From positions 1,116,001 to 1,180,000 of the forward strand of contig NZ_OX579588.1 of the NCBI RefSeq assembly GCF_951229915.1: a stretch of DNA of 64,000 bases, read 5' to 3'. This stretch comes from Candidatus Ornithobacterium hominis (lineage in GTDB: Bacteria > Bacteroidota > Bacteroidia > Flavobacteriales > Weeksellaceae). Numbering within the stretch: position 1 is the first letter of the stretch; each line of letters opens with the position of its first letter. Below the pieces are notes generated by a model. The model was given only the letters and a program-made list of their open reading frames with translations, did not search any database and was not told the origin of the DNA. The position numbers and the translations under genes are program-made. This document shows positions 1 through 8,093 of this stretch, piece after piece.

Positions 1-404
1 GTCGGAAAATCTCCACCTAGATTGGGGACATACACTTCAGGCGTGGTAATCAGGAACGATAAGGTAACAATAGACATTATGAATGTCAACAGGCCACCTA
101 TTAGACCTATTTTTGGGAACCAAATTCCGAGTATTACCGCCAATCCTATCAAAACAATGACCGTTCCTAAGCCGTATGAAAATAAGTATGTGCCATTACC
201 GGTATGCCAATCTACATTTTTCTGTACAGTTTTTCCTTCGGGATTTTTATACAGCGTATGTTCTGCTACTTGTTTTCCCGTTTTATCTATAACGGTTTTA
301 TCTGCATTATTGTAGAAGAAACTCATAAAAGGGCTGTTGATAACAAATGGTACGATACCATCAGCTTCATATTGATAAGCTTTCAATCCGCCTGAACGGA
401 TTCT
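1..404 (-). pseudogene. Truncated DUF417 (YkgB/RclC-like) membrane protein, partial
   Basis: The minus-strand reading contains GGLKAYQYEADGIVPFV, then SPFMSFFY and TPEVYVPNLGG, which are hallmarks of the DUF417 inner-membrane family (E. coli YkgB/RclC, reactive-chlorine resistance). A hydrophobic stretch before TPEV fits a membrane helix. The normal N-terminus with its first membrane segment is missing: the frame runs upstream only a few codons to a TGA at 411-413 and has no start codon. Sequence beyond the junction near 390-400 belongs to a different small ORF, so this is a 5'-truncated gene joined to foreign DNA. It also runs off the left window edge. The family call is fairly secure; the pseudogene status is inferred from the missing start. 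Confidence 0.6.
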
Positions 405-535
405 ACGGCTTCATCAATTTCAGCTTCTTCTTTGACCGCTTTAGCTAGTTGCTTTGCTTTAGCTTTCAAAATGTTTTCGCTTAACCCTAAATGCGCATAT
501 TTAGTTTTAAGGGTTTTTAGGATGATTTCAAACAT
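383..535 (-). CDS. Small 50-aa hypothetical protein (phage/ICE-like)
   Basis: A 50-residue ORF starts MFEIILKTLKTKYAHLGLSE and ends EAVESVQAD. It is charged and probably helical. The beginning resembles short Bacteroidota phage or mobile-element proteins of the form KTKY-x-x-LGLS, but I recognise no named family. Its 3' end overlaps the truncated DUF417 reading frame at the recombination junction, so it may itself be cut short. Confidence 0.35.
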   Translation of the reverse strand: MFEIILKTLKTKYAHLGLSENILKAKAKQLAKAVKEEAEIDEAVESVQAD

Positions 536-653
536 AAATTAGACTTTTTTATTAATTATTAACGCAAAAATGCGTCGATATAATCGGTAATAAATAAAAG
601 TTGTTACGATTTTAGAAAAGCTAGGCGTTGCCTAGTATCTCTTTTTGGTTTTA

Positions 654-803
654 CTAGCTTTTTACACCCTCTTTTTTGTCAAGCGGTGAATTGATTTTTA
701 ATAACTCCCTGTTCTTCTCAATCCAACTGGGAGGGGATTTTAAGCGGCTAATTCTTTCTTTGTTTTTTTTTAGCCATTTTTTATAACTAAAATTTTCGGT
801 CAT
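654..803 (-). CDS. Small 49-aa basic hypothetical protein
   Basis: An ATG-started 49-codon ORF (MTENFSYKKWLKKNKERIS... to VKS, TAG) is rich in Lys, Arg and Asn. It is too short for functional assignment. It lies in the same orientation as the other remnants at this window edge, which suggests a phage or ICE remnant. No homologue is recognised. Confidence 0.3.
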   Translation of the reverse strand: MTENFSYKKWLKKNKERISRLKSPPSWIEKNRELLKINSPLDKKEGVKS

Positions 804-908
804 AAAATCGTCTTATCACATATAAGAAACCCCCTTAAAAGGCTTTATATAAGCTGTTTTGGGTACTTTTAGGGCATAAATACAAGTTTTGTACATTTCG
901 TTTTAAAC

Positions 909-932
909 AAAAAAAGAGGGCAAATAGCCCTC
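909..932 (-). terminator. Rho-independent terminator-like hairpin
   Basis: The 6-bp stem GAGGGC/GCCCTC with a 5-nt loop is followed on the minus strand by a long T run. It could end a transcript coming from the sialidase side, although its stop codon is about 530 bp away. Confidence 0.5.
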
Positions 933-1134
933 AATCTCTTTATCCAAGCCTTTTTCATCGGCTTTTCTCTCTTTCTCTATTCTGTACTTTTTGTTTTATG
1001 CCCCTTAGTTTCAATTGTTTTTCTGTTATTATTCGTTATTTTTTTTTAAATTTCACTCTTTCTTTCTTCGGACAGCCTTCTATTCCAAGGTCTCATTATT
1101 TATAATTGTATCTTTTGAAAATACCTAAATCATA

Positions 1135-1314
1135 AATGTTTGAATAGTGTATTGATATTCTTTGACAAATTTTTTTACGCATGAACTTTTTGGAGTTCCA
1201 TAAAAAATTCTTTTCTTAATATTTAAAATTCTATAATCGTCTGGATGCTTAGTTTTAAGCAACCAGTGTAGATTATATCTAGACTTAAAATGGTCCGATT
1301 TAAGCTACCCAGTT
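1135..1314 (-). pseudogene. Startless ORF remnant in the 804-1463 gap
   Basis: The 660-bp gap 804-1463 holds no intact gene. Minus-strand positions 1314-1135 stay open for 59 codons between two TAG stops and read like real protein (for example HWLLKTKHPDDYRIL). There is no start codon, and I recognise no family. It may be a fragment of a decayed accessory gene. Confidence 0.22.
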
Positions 1315-1463
1315 TTAGATTGAATAAAAAAACTAATGAAATTCTTTCTTTATAGATTTATCTTATAAATTATAACATTGAATTTAATGGTTGAAGATAT
1401 GTTATAGATTAATTTTCAATAAGATGATAGAATTATAATAAAAGTACTTATTTATTGATATTT

Positions 1464-2516
1464 TTAGTCATTAAAAACCCAAATGGCTGGTAAAAGTGAA
1501 AAAGAAATTTTTTTGTAGCCATCTTTTTCAAAAAGAAGAGCGAAATTACCGTCCCAAGTTTGTGCTAAAGAAGAATATGCACTGGCTCCAGGGTAGATAA
1601 TTTTGCCTTCAGACCAGCTTTTACCTTGATTTGTACTGTATTTAATACCTAAATTTTTTCGGTCTTTTTGGTCATGTAAATTAGCAAATACCAAAGCCTT
1701 ACCTTGAAAATCGTATAACATCATAGCTCCGTTACACGTTGGGTCTATCAAGTCATTTTTAACTTCATTTGAAATTAATTTCCCCTCTGGGTTAAATACA
1801 TAAATTTTTCTCGCTCCTAAATCTCTCACTCGCGAATTTAAAAGAATATTCCCATTCGGTAAGGCTGTAATGTTAGTCTCATCAGCAGGAGCTACAGGCC
1901 CTGCAAACCTCTCCCAAGTTTTGCCGTGATTTTTGCTGGTAAAAACAAATACGCCTTCTTCTAAAGTCACTAAAGTCTGATAAATATTCCCGGCATTATC
2001 TTGCGTTGCTTGTCCAGATGTTATGAATCTGAAATATTTCTCTGAATTAGCTGGGGCAATATCATCTGTAATATCACGGGGCTGAGACCAAGTTTTCCCG
2101 TTGTCATGACTTACAATCACGTGATGACGAAAAATACCTTTGGCGTTGACCAAGTCCATATAATTGTAGAAGAGGAAAATGTCTTGAGTTACTCTATCCA
2201 CTACCATACTAGCATCTGAAGCGGATTGCCCTTTGGGGAAATCAACAATGCGCTCTGCTGCCGTCCAAGTTTTTCCATTATCAAAACTACGTTTCATGAC
2301 AATGTTGATATCATCATTGTATTTCAAGTCGCCACATTGGTTGAAGCGCTCATCAACCACGGCAATCAAAGTTCCATCTGGTGCAGTGACCAAAGAAGGG
2401 ATTCTAAAGCATCCACCGTTCAAATATTTGGTGTCATAAAATAAATCTGCATTGGCAGGAGTTGTTTGTGCTTGGGCAATAACTGCCGTAAATAATAGTA
2501 ATAAAAGCTTTTTCAT
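1464..2516 (-). CDS. nanH: Secreted exo-alpha-sialidase (neuraminidase), GH33
   Basis: This 350-aa protein has an N-terminal signal peptide ending near AQAQ (residues 1-17), so it is exported. The sialidase RIP motif is FRIP at 37-40 (Arg38 of the substrate-binding arginine triad). Asp-boxes lie at 77-84 (SFDNGKTW), 136-143, 194-201 and 294-301 (STNQGKSW). AYSSL at 313-317 fits the usual catalytic tyrosine region. It should release terminal sialic acid from host glycoconjugates, a known trait of mucosal Flavobacteriia. It starts 2 nt after the uvrA stop on the same strand, so it is probably translated from the uvrA transcript. No lipobox is seen. Function confidence is high. Confidence 0.93.
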   Translation of the reverse strand: MKKLLLLLFTAVIAQAQTTPANADLFYDTKYLNGGCFRIPSLVTAPDGTLIAVVDERFNQCGDLKYNDDINIVMKRSFDNGKTWTAAERIVDFPKGQSASDASMVVDRVTQDIFLFYNYMDLVNAKGIFRHHVIVSHDNGKTWSQPRDITDDIAPANSEKYFRFITSGQATQDNAGNIYQTLVTLEEGVFVFTSKNHGKTWERFAGPVAPADETNITALPNGNILLNSRVRDLGARKIYVFNPEGKLISNEVKNDLIDPTCNGAMMLYDFQGKALVFANLHDQKDRKNLGIKYSTNQGKSWSEGKIIYPGASAYSSLAQTWDGNFALLFEKDGYKKISFSLLPAIWVFND

Positions 2517-2518
2517 TT

Positions 2519-5329
2519 TTATAAAAATTTACCTGTATAACTTTTTTTGTTCTTTTTTATTTCTTCTGGCGTTCCCGTAGCGACTACTTCTCCGCCTCTT
2601 TGTCCACCTTCAGGTCCCATATCAATTACATAATCTGCTACTTTAATGACATCAATATTGTGTTCGATTATCACGACAGAGTTCCCTAAGTTAACTAATT
2701 TTTGTATTACTTCCAATAAAATATTAATATCTTCAAAATGTAAACCTGTGGTCGGCTCATCTAAAATGTAAAAAGTGTTTCCCGTCTGAATTTTACTTAA
2801 TTCTGTAGCCAACTTCACACGCTGTGCTTCTCCTCCACTCAGCGTCGTCGACTGTTGACCTAACGTAATATAACCTAAACCAACCTCTTGCAACATTTTC
2901 ACCCGACGATGAATTTTTGGAATCGGTTCAAAAAATTCTACGGCTTCATCTACATTCATATCTAAAACATCAGCAATAGATTTCCCTTTATACCTGACTT
3001 CCAAGGTTTCACGATTGAATCTCTTCCCATGGCAAGTTTCACAAGATACATAAATATCTGGTAAAAAGTTCATTTCAATCAACTTAAGCCCCGCACCTTG
3101 GCAAGTTTCGCATCTTCCTCCTTTGACATTGAAACTAAAACGCCCAGGTTTATATCCTCTAATTTTAGATTCGGGTAATTCTGCAAATAGATTTCGAATA
3201 TCTGAAAACACCCCCGTATAAGTCGCTGGGTTACTACGCGGCGTACGACCAATTGGAGACTGGTCGATATCAATCACTTTATCAATTTTTTCTAAGCCTT
3301 TAAATTTTTTGTACGGATATGGCTTTTGGATAGAATTATAGAAATGTTGATTTAGAATTCTATAAATCGTTTCATTAATCAACGTTGATTTGCCACTTCC
3401 CGAGACGCCACTCACCACCGTTAAAGCTCCCAAAGGAATTTTCACGTTTACATCTTTTAAATTATTACCCGATGCTCCTATAATTTCCACAAAATCACCA
3501 TTGCCTTTCCTTCGTTCTTTTGGGATTTCAATTTTTCGGATTCCGTTGATGTAATCTGCTGTTAAAGTCTTCGCTTTTACTATATTTTTAGGCTTACCTT
3601 GCCACACTACTTCACCACCTTTCACACCTGCTTTGGGGCCCATATCTACCACATAATCTGCTGCTAAAATCATTTCCTCATCATGTTCTACGACTACCAC
3701 AGAATTACCAATGTCACGAAGACCTTTCAGTGATTCTATCAATTTCACATTATCTCGCGGATGCAAACCGATAGAAGGTTCATCTAAAATGTATAAAACA
3801 TTGACCAGCTGAGTTCCGATTTGTGTGGCTAATCGAATTCGCTGCGATTCTCCACCACTCAAGGTTTTAGAACCACGGCTCAAGGTCAAATAATCTAAAC
3901 CGACGTCTAATAGAAATTGTGTACGGGTTTTAATTTCTTTTAAAATTTCTCCAGCAATAATCTGTTGTTTCTCATTCAGGCGCTCGTGCAAGTGAGAAAG
4001 CCAATCATAGAGTTTGCCCAAATCCATATCAGCAACTTCTGCGATATTTTTTTTATCAATTTTGAAGTAAAGAGAAGATTTTTTCAATCGCTGACCTTCA
4101 CATTCTGGGCAATTAACTAATTCTGAATAACGCCGACTAAGTGAATGTGATTTTTTGCTATCTTTATCATTAATAATTCGGCCTAAATAGGGGATAATTC
4201 CCTCAAAATCAATGTCAAATGTTTTTTTTATCTTAGCTGCTTTCAGCTCCTTCTCTACCCGTTCGGTAATACCATGCAAAATTTCATCACGTGTTTTAGT
4301 TTTTAAGTCCTTCCAAGCCGTTTTATCAGACTCTTCATTTTTACCTAAAATTAAGGCAATTTGATTGTTGATAAATTTCTTGTGTTTGATGTCAGCTAAT
4401 GGAGCTATGGAGCCTTTGGCTATGCTCAAATTTTCATCAGGAATAACTTGATTTTCATCTACTTTTTTCATCGTTCCCAGCCCGTTACACTTTGGGCAGG
4501 CTCCTTTGGGCGAATTGAAAGAAAATGTATTAGGCTCTGGCTTAGGGTATGAAATTCCTGTGCTAGGACACATCATCTCTCGGCTAAAATACCTGACTTT
4601 ATTATCTTCCATATCTAGAACCATTAGGATGTCGTCACCTTGGCTCATTGCTGTCTCCAAAGAAAGCAGTAGCCGCTCTTTTTGCACTTTATCATTCATC
4701 ACAAGCTTATCGACTACAATTTCAATATCATGCGTTTTATAGCGATCGAGCTTCATTCCTGGCTCAATGTCTCTTATCTCGCCATCGGTACGAACTTCTA
4801 GGAAGCCTTTTTTATTAATTTGCTCAAACAACTCACGGTAATGCCCCTTACGTGCACGAACTACTGGTGCCAAAATCATGATTTTTTTCCCCTCAAACTG
4901 TTCACGGATTAATCCCATGATTTCATCATCTGTATAGCTGACCATTTCTTCGCCCGTCTCAAAACTATATGCCGTAGAAGCACGGGCGAAAAGCAATCGC
5001 AAAAAATCATAAACTTCTGTGATTGTCCCCACCGTGGAACGCGGGCTCTTAGACGTTGTTTTTTGCTCAATTGCTACCACGGGCGAAAGCCCATCTATTT
5101 TATCTACATCGGGACGCTCCATCCCCCCCAAAAGCTGACGTGCGTAGGCTGAAAAAGTTTCTATATAACGCCGCTGCCCTTCTGCATAGAGGGTGTCAAA
5201 AGCTAAAGATGATTTCCCGCTCCCACTCAAGCCTGTGATGACGACCAATTGATCTCGCGGAATTTCTAAATTTATATTTTTCAGATTATGTTCTCGTGCC
5301 CCAAAAATCTGAATATTGTCATTTTCCAT
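2519..5329 (-). CDS. uvrA: Excinuclease ABC subunit A
   Basis: UvrA, 936 aa from the preferred start, recognises DNA damage in nucleotide excision repair with UvrB and UvrC. Two ABC ATPase halves are visible: Walker A GLSGSGKSS near residue 36 and GVSGSGKST in the second half, with signatures LSGGESQR and LSGGEAQR. Zinc-binding cysteine pairs occur as CPKCNGLG/CPECEGQ and CETCQGAG/CETCHGKR. An upstream ATG at 5341 would add MFYA, but a TATTTTTG -7 box at 5341-5348 puts the transcript start just downstream, so ATG 5329 (MENDN) is favoured. The downstream neighbour is the sialidase gene, with a 2-nt gap. Confidence 0.97.
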   Translation of the reverse strand: MENDNIQIFGAREHNLKNINLEIPRDQLVVITGLSGSGKSSLAFDTLYAEGQRRYIETFSAYARQLLGGMERPDVDKIDGLSPVVAIEQKTTSKSPRSTVGTITEVYDFLRLLFARASTAYSFETGEEMVSYTDDEIMGLIREQFEGKKIMILAPVVRARKGHYRELFEQINKKGFLEVRTDGEIRDIEPGMKLDRYKTHDIEIVVDKLVMNDKVQKERLLLSLETAMSQGDDILMVLDMEDNKVRYFSREMMCPSTGISYPKPEPNTFSFNSPKGACPKCNGLGTMKKVDENQVIPDENLSIAKGSIAPLADIKHKKFINNQIALILGKNEESDKTAWKDLKTKTRDEILHGITERVEKELKAAKIKKTFDIDFEGIIPYLGRIINDKDSKKSHSLSRRYSELVNCPECEGQRLKKSSLYFKIDKKNIAEVADMDLGKLYDWLSHLHERLNEKQQIIAGEILKEIKTRTQFLLDVGLDYLTLSRGSKTLSGGESQRIRLATQIGTQLVNVLYILDEPSIGLHPRDNVKLIESLKGLRDIGNSVVVVEHDEEMILAADYVVDMGPKAGVKGGEVVWQGKPKNIVKAKTLTADYINGIRKIEIPKERRKGNGDFVEIIGASGNNLKDVNVKIPLGALTVVSGVSGSGKSTLINETIYRILNQHFYNSIQKPYPYKKFKGLEKIDKVIDIDQSPIGRTPRSNPATYTGVFSDIRNLFAELPESKIRGYKPGRFSFNVKGGRCETCQGAGLKLIEMNFLPDIYVSCETCHGKRFNRETLEVRYKGKSIADVLDMNVDEAVEFFEPIPKIHRRVKMLQEVGLGYITLGQQSTTLSGGEAQRVKLATELSKIQTGNTFYILDEPTTGLHFEDINILLEVIQKLVNLGNSVVIIEHNIDVIKVADYVIDMGPEGGQRGGEVVATGTPEEIKKNKKSYTGKFL

Positions 5330-5340
5330 AGCATAAAACA

Positions 5341-5348
5341 CAAAAATA
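5341..5348 (-). promoter_or_regulatory. uvrA promoter -7 box
   Basis: The minus strand reads TATTTTTG, matching the Bacteroidota -7 consensus TAnnTTTG. Its position implies a very short leader for uvrA and decides the start codon. Confidence 0.5.
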
Positions 5349-5381
5349 TGAAACTAATTTGGCAATGATGAATTTAAACTA

Positions 5382-5406
5382 ATATATTTTAAGCCTTAAA
5401 AAATTT
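5382..5406. repeat. Interspersed AT-rich palindrome
   Basis: One copy of the window-wide palindrome (core AAGCCTT at 5391-5397, AT-only arms) lies in the 338-bp uvrA/hydrolase gap. I see nothing else in that gap apart from the uvrA promoter. Confidence 0.7.
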
Positions 5407-5652
5407 TGTGAACATAAATTAACCCGTAAATTAGCAAATACTTGTTTGCAAATTGGCGTGGCTAATAATTTGACACAAAGGACTGAATATCAATTTTTCA
5501 CACAAGTTTTGTAACTCTTTAATTCAAACTCAGCTTTCATAATTCTCAAAATTCAACTTCTGCCTATCGGCTAAGATCTTATCGCACAGCATAATAGAGA
5601 GATGAGTTTATCATTTTAAATCGGGTTAAAAATTTCATCCCCACTTAAGGGG

Positions 5653-5677
5653 CTTTTTTTTAAGGCTTTAGAAATTT
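5653..5677. repeat. Interspersed palindrome at gene end
   Basis: Core AAGGCTT at 5662-5668 overlaps the stop codon of the adjacent hydrolase gene, so the repeat contributes that gene's last codon. The downstream arm is imperfect. Confidence 0.6.
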
Positions 5678-6348
5678 AGAGATTCTCCTATTTCCAGTAA
5701 ATTTAATTCAAACCCAATGGCTTCGAAAGTTTTCTTCGCTTCCTGTTTATCAATTTTTATTGGTGGGAAGGTGTCGTAATGGTAACCTAAAATATTTTTA
5801 GGCTTTATAAATTCAGCGGCTTTTGCTGCCTGTTTTGGCCCCATCGTGAAGTTATCGCCAATAGGTAATACGGCCAAATCCATCACACCATAAAGCTCTG
5901 GTATCAACTTCATTTCTTGAGTCAATGATGTGTCTCCTGCGACATAAATTTTTTTATCACCCAAAAAGAAAATATAGCCATTGGGGTTGCCTCCGTAAGT
6001 TCCATCATCAAAACTACTGGAGTGAAAAGCAATGGTAGAAACTAAACGCCCAAAAGGGAAATCAAAGGCACCTCCCGTATTCATACCGTGAGTTTTGATT
6101 CCTTTTTCTTGGTAATAAGCGGCAATTTCTGCATTAGAAATGATGACTGCTTCTGTGTTTTTCGCTATTTTTTCGGCATCTAAAACATGATCTTGATGTG
6201 CATGAGTCAAAATAATATAATCTGGCTTAAACTTCTCTAAATCATAGTTTTCAACTAAGGGATTCCCCGTGATAAATGGGTCAACTAAAAGTTTATGATT
6301 TTCGGTTTGAATTTCTAAAGTAGCATGTCCGTGGAAGGTGAGTTTCAT
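5668..6348 (-). CDS. UPF0173 family metal-dependent hydrolase (metallo-beta-lactamase fold)
   Basis: This 226-aa cytoplasmic protein has the metallo-beta-lactamase-fold signature HAHQDH at 49-54 and FHGHAT at 5-10. Later metal-ligand regions read AGDT and GYHYDTFP. Length and order match the UPF0173/YtkL family, whose physiological substrate is not established. A -7 box TAATTTTG lies 35 bp upstream (6383-6390 on the minus strand), so it has its own promoter. An interspersed palindrome overlaps its stop codon. Family assignment is firm; the reaction is unknown. Confidence 0.88.
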   Translation of the reverse strand: MKLTFHGHATLEIQTENHKLLVDPFITGNPLVENYDLEKFKPDYIILTHAHQDHVLDAEKIAKNTEAVIISNAEIAAYYQEKGIKTHGMNTGGAFDFPFGRLVSTIAFHSSSFDDGTYGGNPNGYIFFLGDKKIYVAGDTSLTQEMKLIPELYGVMDLAVLPIGDNFTMGPKQAAKAAEFIKPKNILGYHYDTFPPIKIDKQEAKKTFEAIGFELNLLEIGESLNF

Positions 6349-6445
6349 ATTTGATTTTAATTTAAATAAGTTAATCAGAGAGCAAAATTACATAAAAAAT
6401 CGTTCCTGATATTTTTCGAATGGGTAAAACTGTGCTGTTTATTTC

Positions 6446-6706
6446 AAATTTCTAAAAAAAGTTAATATTCTGATTCGATGGATTTAAATTTAGCTAAAAC
6501 AATCAAAATAATGAGCTATAAATCAGATGGTTTTGGAGTGTTTGGTTTGAAGTTAAAATTCTCATTTTCTGAAATTGTGCGTAATTCTTTCAAAACTATT
6601 TTGTAACTTGCCTCGAAGTTGTTTACAAACATATTGAGCTAAAAGCAAATTGAATTAACTGATTTTCAGGTTTTTGATCAACTTTTTTTATAAAATGTAC
6701 TACAGG
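6446..6706 (-). pseudogene. IS982-family transposase remnant
   Basis: Minus-strand translation from 6632 gives FEASYKIVLKELRTISE followed by ENFNFKP and LAKFKSIESEY, closely matching the first 60 residues of the intact transposase at 34011-34895. It carries in-frame stops after PKPSDL and after SEY. A degenerate copy of the element's terminal inverted repeat (TAAAATGTACTACAGGT) is at about 6689-6706. Only this end of the element survives. It lies directly upstream of the Smr-domain gene and could have shaped that gene's promoter. Confidence 0.8.
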
Positions 6707-6726
6707 TTATTAATTAAATTTAAGAA

Positions 6727-7320
6727 ATGTTTGAATTCAAGAAAGGTGATGCGATAAAATTATTAGACGATAACATCAAAGGAATTGTAAAAAAAGTAGA
6801 CGGTGAAAGTGTCTTTGTTGAAAATTCGTTTGGATTTTTAGAAGAATATCATGTTTCAGAAGTTTTGCCCGACGGCGAATTGGAAGATGAATTCCCTAGG
6901 GCGAAAGGGGCTTCTAAGCCTAAAGAAGTAAGGCTAAAAGAGATAAAAAAGAAAGATAAGGAACTGAAAATCAGAAAAGAAAAAAATAAAATCAAAAAGA
7001 AAGGACCTGCAAAGAAAATTAAAAAAGTTAATAAACCTACTTTGGAAATTGACTTGCATTACAATAAATTGGAGTACATCAATCCGAACTTTAATATTGA
7101 TTCTATTTTGGCAAAACAAATGGATTCTTTGCAAAATCGACTAGAAAAAGCTCGAGAAAATGGCTATGATAAAGTCATTGTGATTCATGGCAAAGGTGAA
7201 GGTGTTTTGGAAAAAAGTATTAAAAATTTCTGCAACAACCGAGGTTATGCTTTTTATGATGCAAATTATGAGAAATATCAAAAAGGAGCAACTGTGATTG
7301 AATTGCCTCTAAATCATTGA
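6727..7320 (+). CDS. Smr-domain protein with basic linker
   Basis: The protein is 197 aa. The N-terminal region (residues 1-55) is a small beta-rich module, KKGDAIKLLDDNIKG onward, like DUF2027/MutS2-related proteins. A very Lys-rich linker follows (60-105). The C-terminal Smr domain (about 105-197) has the LDLHY-like motif EIDLHYNKLE and the HGKGEG loop. Smr domains bind or nick nucleic acids and act in MutS2-like recombination control or ribosome rescue; the role of this short form is not established. It starts 20 bp after a degenerate IS982 end and has no close upstream partner. Confidence 0.75.
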   Translation: MFEFKKGDAIKLLDDNIKGIVKKVDGESVFVENSFGFLEEYHVSEVLPDGELEDEFPRAKGASKPKEVRLKEIKKKDKELKIRKEKNKIKKKGPAKKIKKVNKPTLEIDLHYNKLEYINPNFNIDSILAKQMDSLQNRLEKARENGYDKVIVIHGKGEGVLEKSIKNFCNNRGYAFYDANYEKYQKGATVIELPLNH

Positions 7321-7686
7321 TTTTTTTTAAGCATTTATATTGAATTTTCTATGGTTTTAGAAATTCTTCAAAAACTGCTTATTCTCTAATTCTATTTTCA
7401 GCCTTGCCTGCAACGCTACAGAGCAGAATTTTTGACTCTCGGGCAAACGGTGCATTAATTGGGCTTTGAGCGTTAAATCCAACGGAATTGAAACTATTAA
7501 AACAAATTCATTAAATGACGGGCTCTAAAGATTTTGGGAAAATTCCTAAAAATTAGACTTTGACGGGAAAATATATCGCCCCGCCCGAATGAACGTAATC
7601 GCAAATTATATCTTTCAGATAAACAATGGATTACTCCCAAAAAAAGAAAAGGACAAACGAAAATAAATTTCCTCTGTCCTATTTAG
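7321..7686. other. Intergenic stretch, no gene seen
   Basis: This 366-bp stretch lies between the Smr gene and the tRNA. No convincing ORF, RNA gene or repeat is seen. It is somewhat less AT-rich in the middle, which may mark an old gene remnant I cannot identify. Confidence 0.4.
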
Positions 7687-7759
7687 TAGCGGGAGCTGGA
7701 CTCGAACCAGCGACCTTCGGGTTATGAGCCCGACGAGATACCGACTTCTCCATCCCGCG
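7687..7759 (-). tRNA. Initiator tRNA-fMet (CAT anticodon)
   Basis: The cloverleaf is complete on the minus strand: acceptor arm CGCGGGA pairing with TCCCGC, D-stem GAGA/TCTC, anticodon loop CTCATAA with anticodon CAT, and T-arm containing GGTTCGAGTCC. The three consecutive G-C pairs in the anticodon stem (TCGGG/CCCGA) and the unpaired first acceptor position mark it as the initiator. The 1-72 mismatch is C-U rather than the common C-A. CCA is not encoded. Confidence 0.95.
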
Positions 7760-7769
7760 ATTTGTACTG

Positions 7770-7799
7770 CAAATATACACATTTTTTTTTACTAACAAA
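7770..7799 (-). promoter_or_regulatory. Promoter of initiator tRNA
   Basis: The minus strand has TATATTTG at 7770-7777 and TTTG at 7796-7799, separated by 18 bp. The -7 box is 11 bp from the mature tRNA 5' end. Confidence 0.6.
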
Positions 7800-7984
7800 A
7801 AAAATAATGAAATTTTCTCTTTTAAGCCGTCATTCTTTAATTTTTCTCTCCTGTATAGTATTTAGGGAAAACTCTAAAGACTGATAGTCTCGCTAACTTT
7901 CATCCACTCTACTAGGCTCAAATCATCGCTGAGAAATCTGATAATTTTAAAAAAATAATTACCCTCCCTGCGAATGTTGATTTC

Positions 7985-8062
7985 TATTTTTTTTAAGCCT
8001 TAAAATTTTTTTAAGCCTTAAAAAATTTCTCTTGAGGCTTAATTTTTTAAGGCTTAATTTTT
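7985..8062. repeat. Cluster of three or four interspersed palindromes
   Basis: Cores AAGCCTT at 7995-8001 and 8013-8019 and AAGGCTT at 8049-8055, plus a half-site GAGGCTT at 8034-8040, are packed in under 80 bp just downstream of the BtuG-like gene. This is the densest cluster in the window. Confidence 0.7.
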
Positions 8063-8093
8063 TATCTCTGATGATGATATTGATACTGATTCC

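Noticed and set aside
3079..3273. Short minus-strand ORF inside uvrA in another frame
   Set aside because: It lies fully within the conserved UvrA reading frame and has no independent support.
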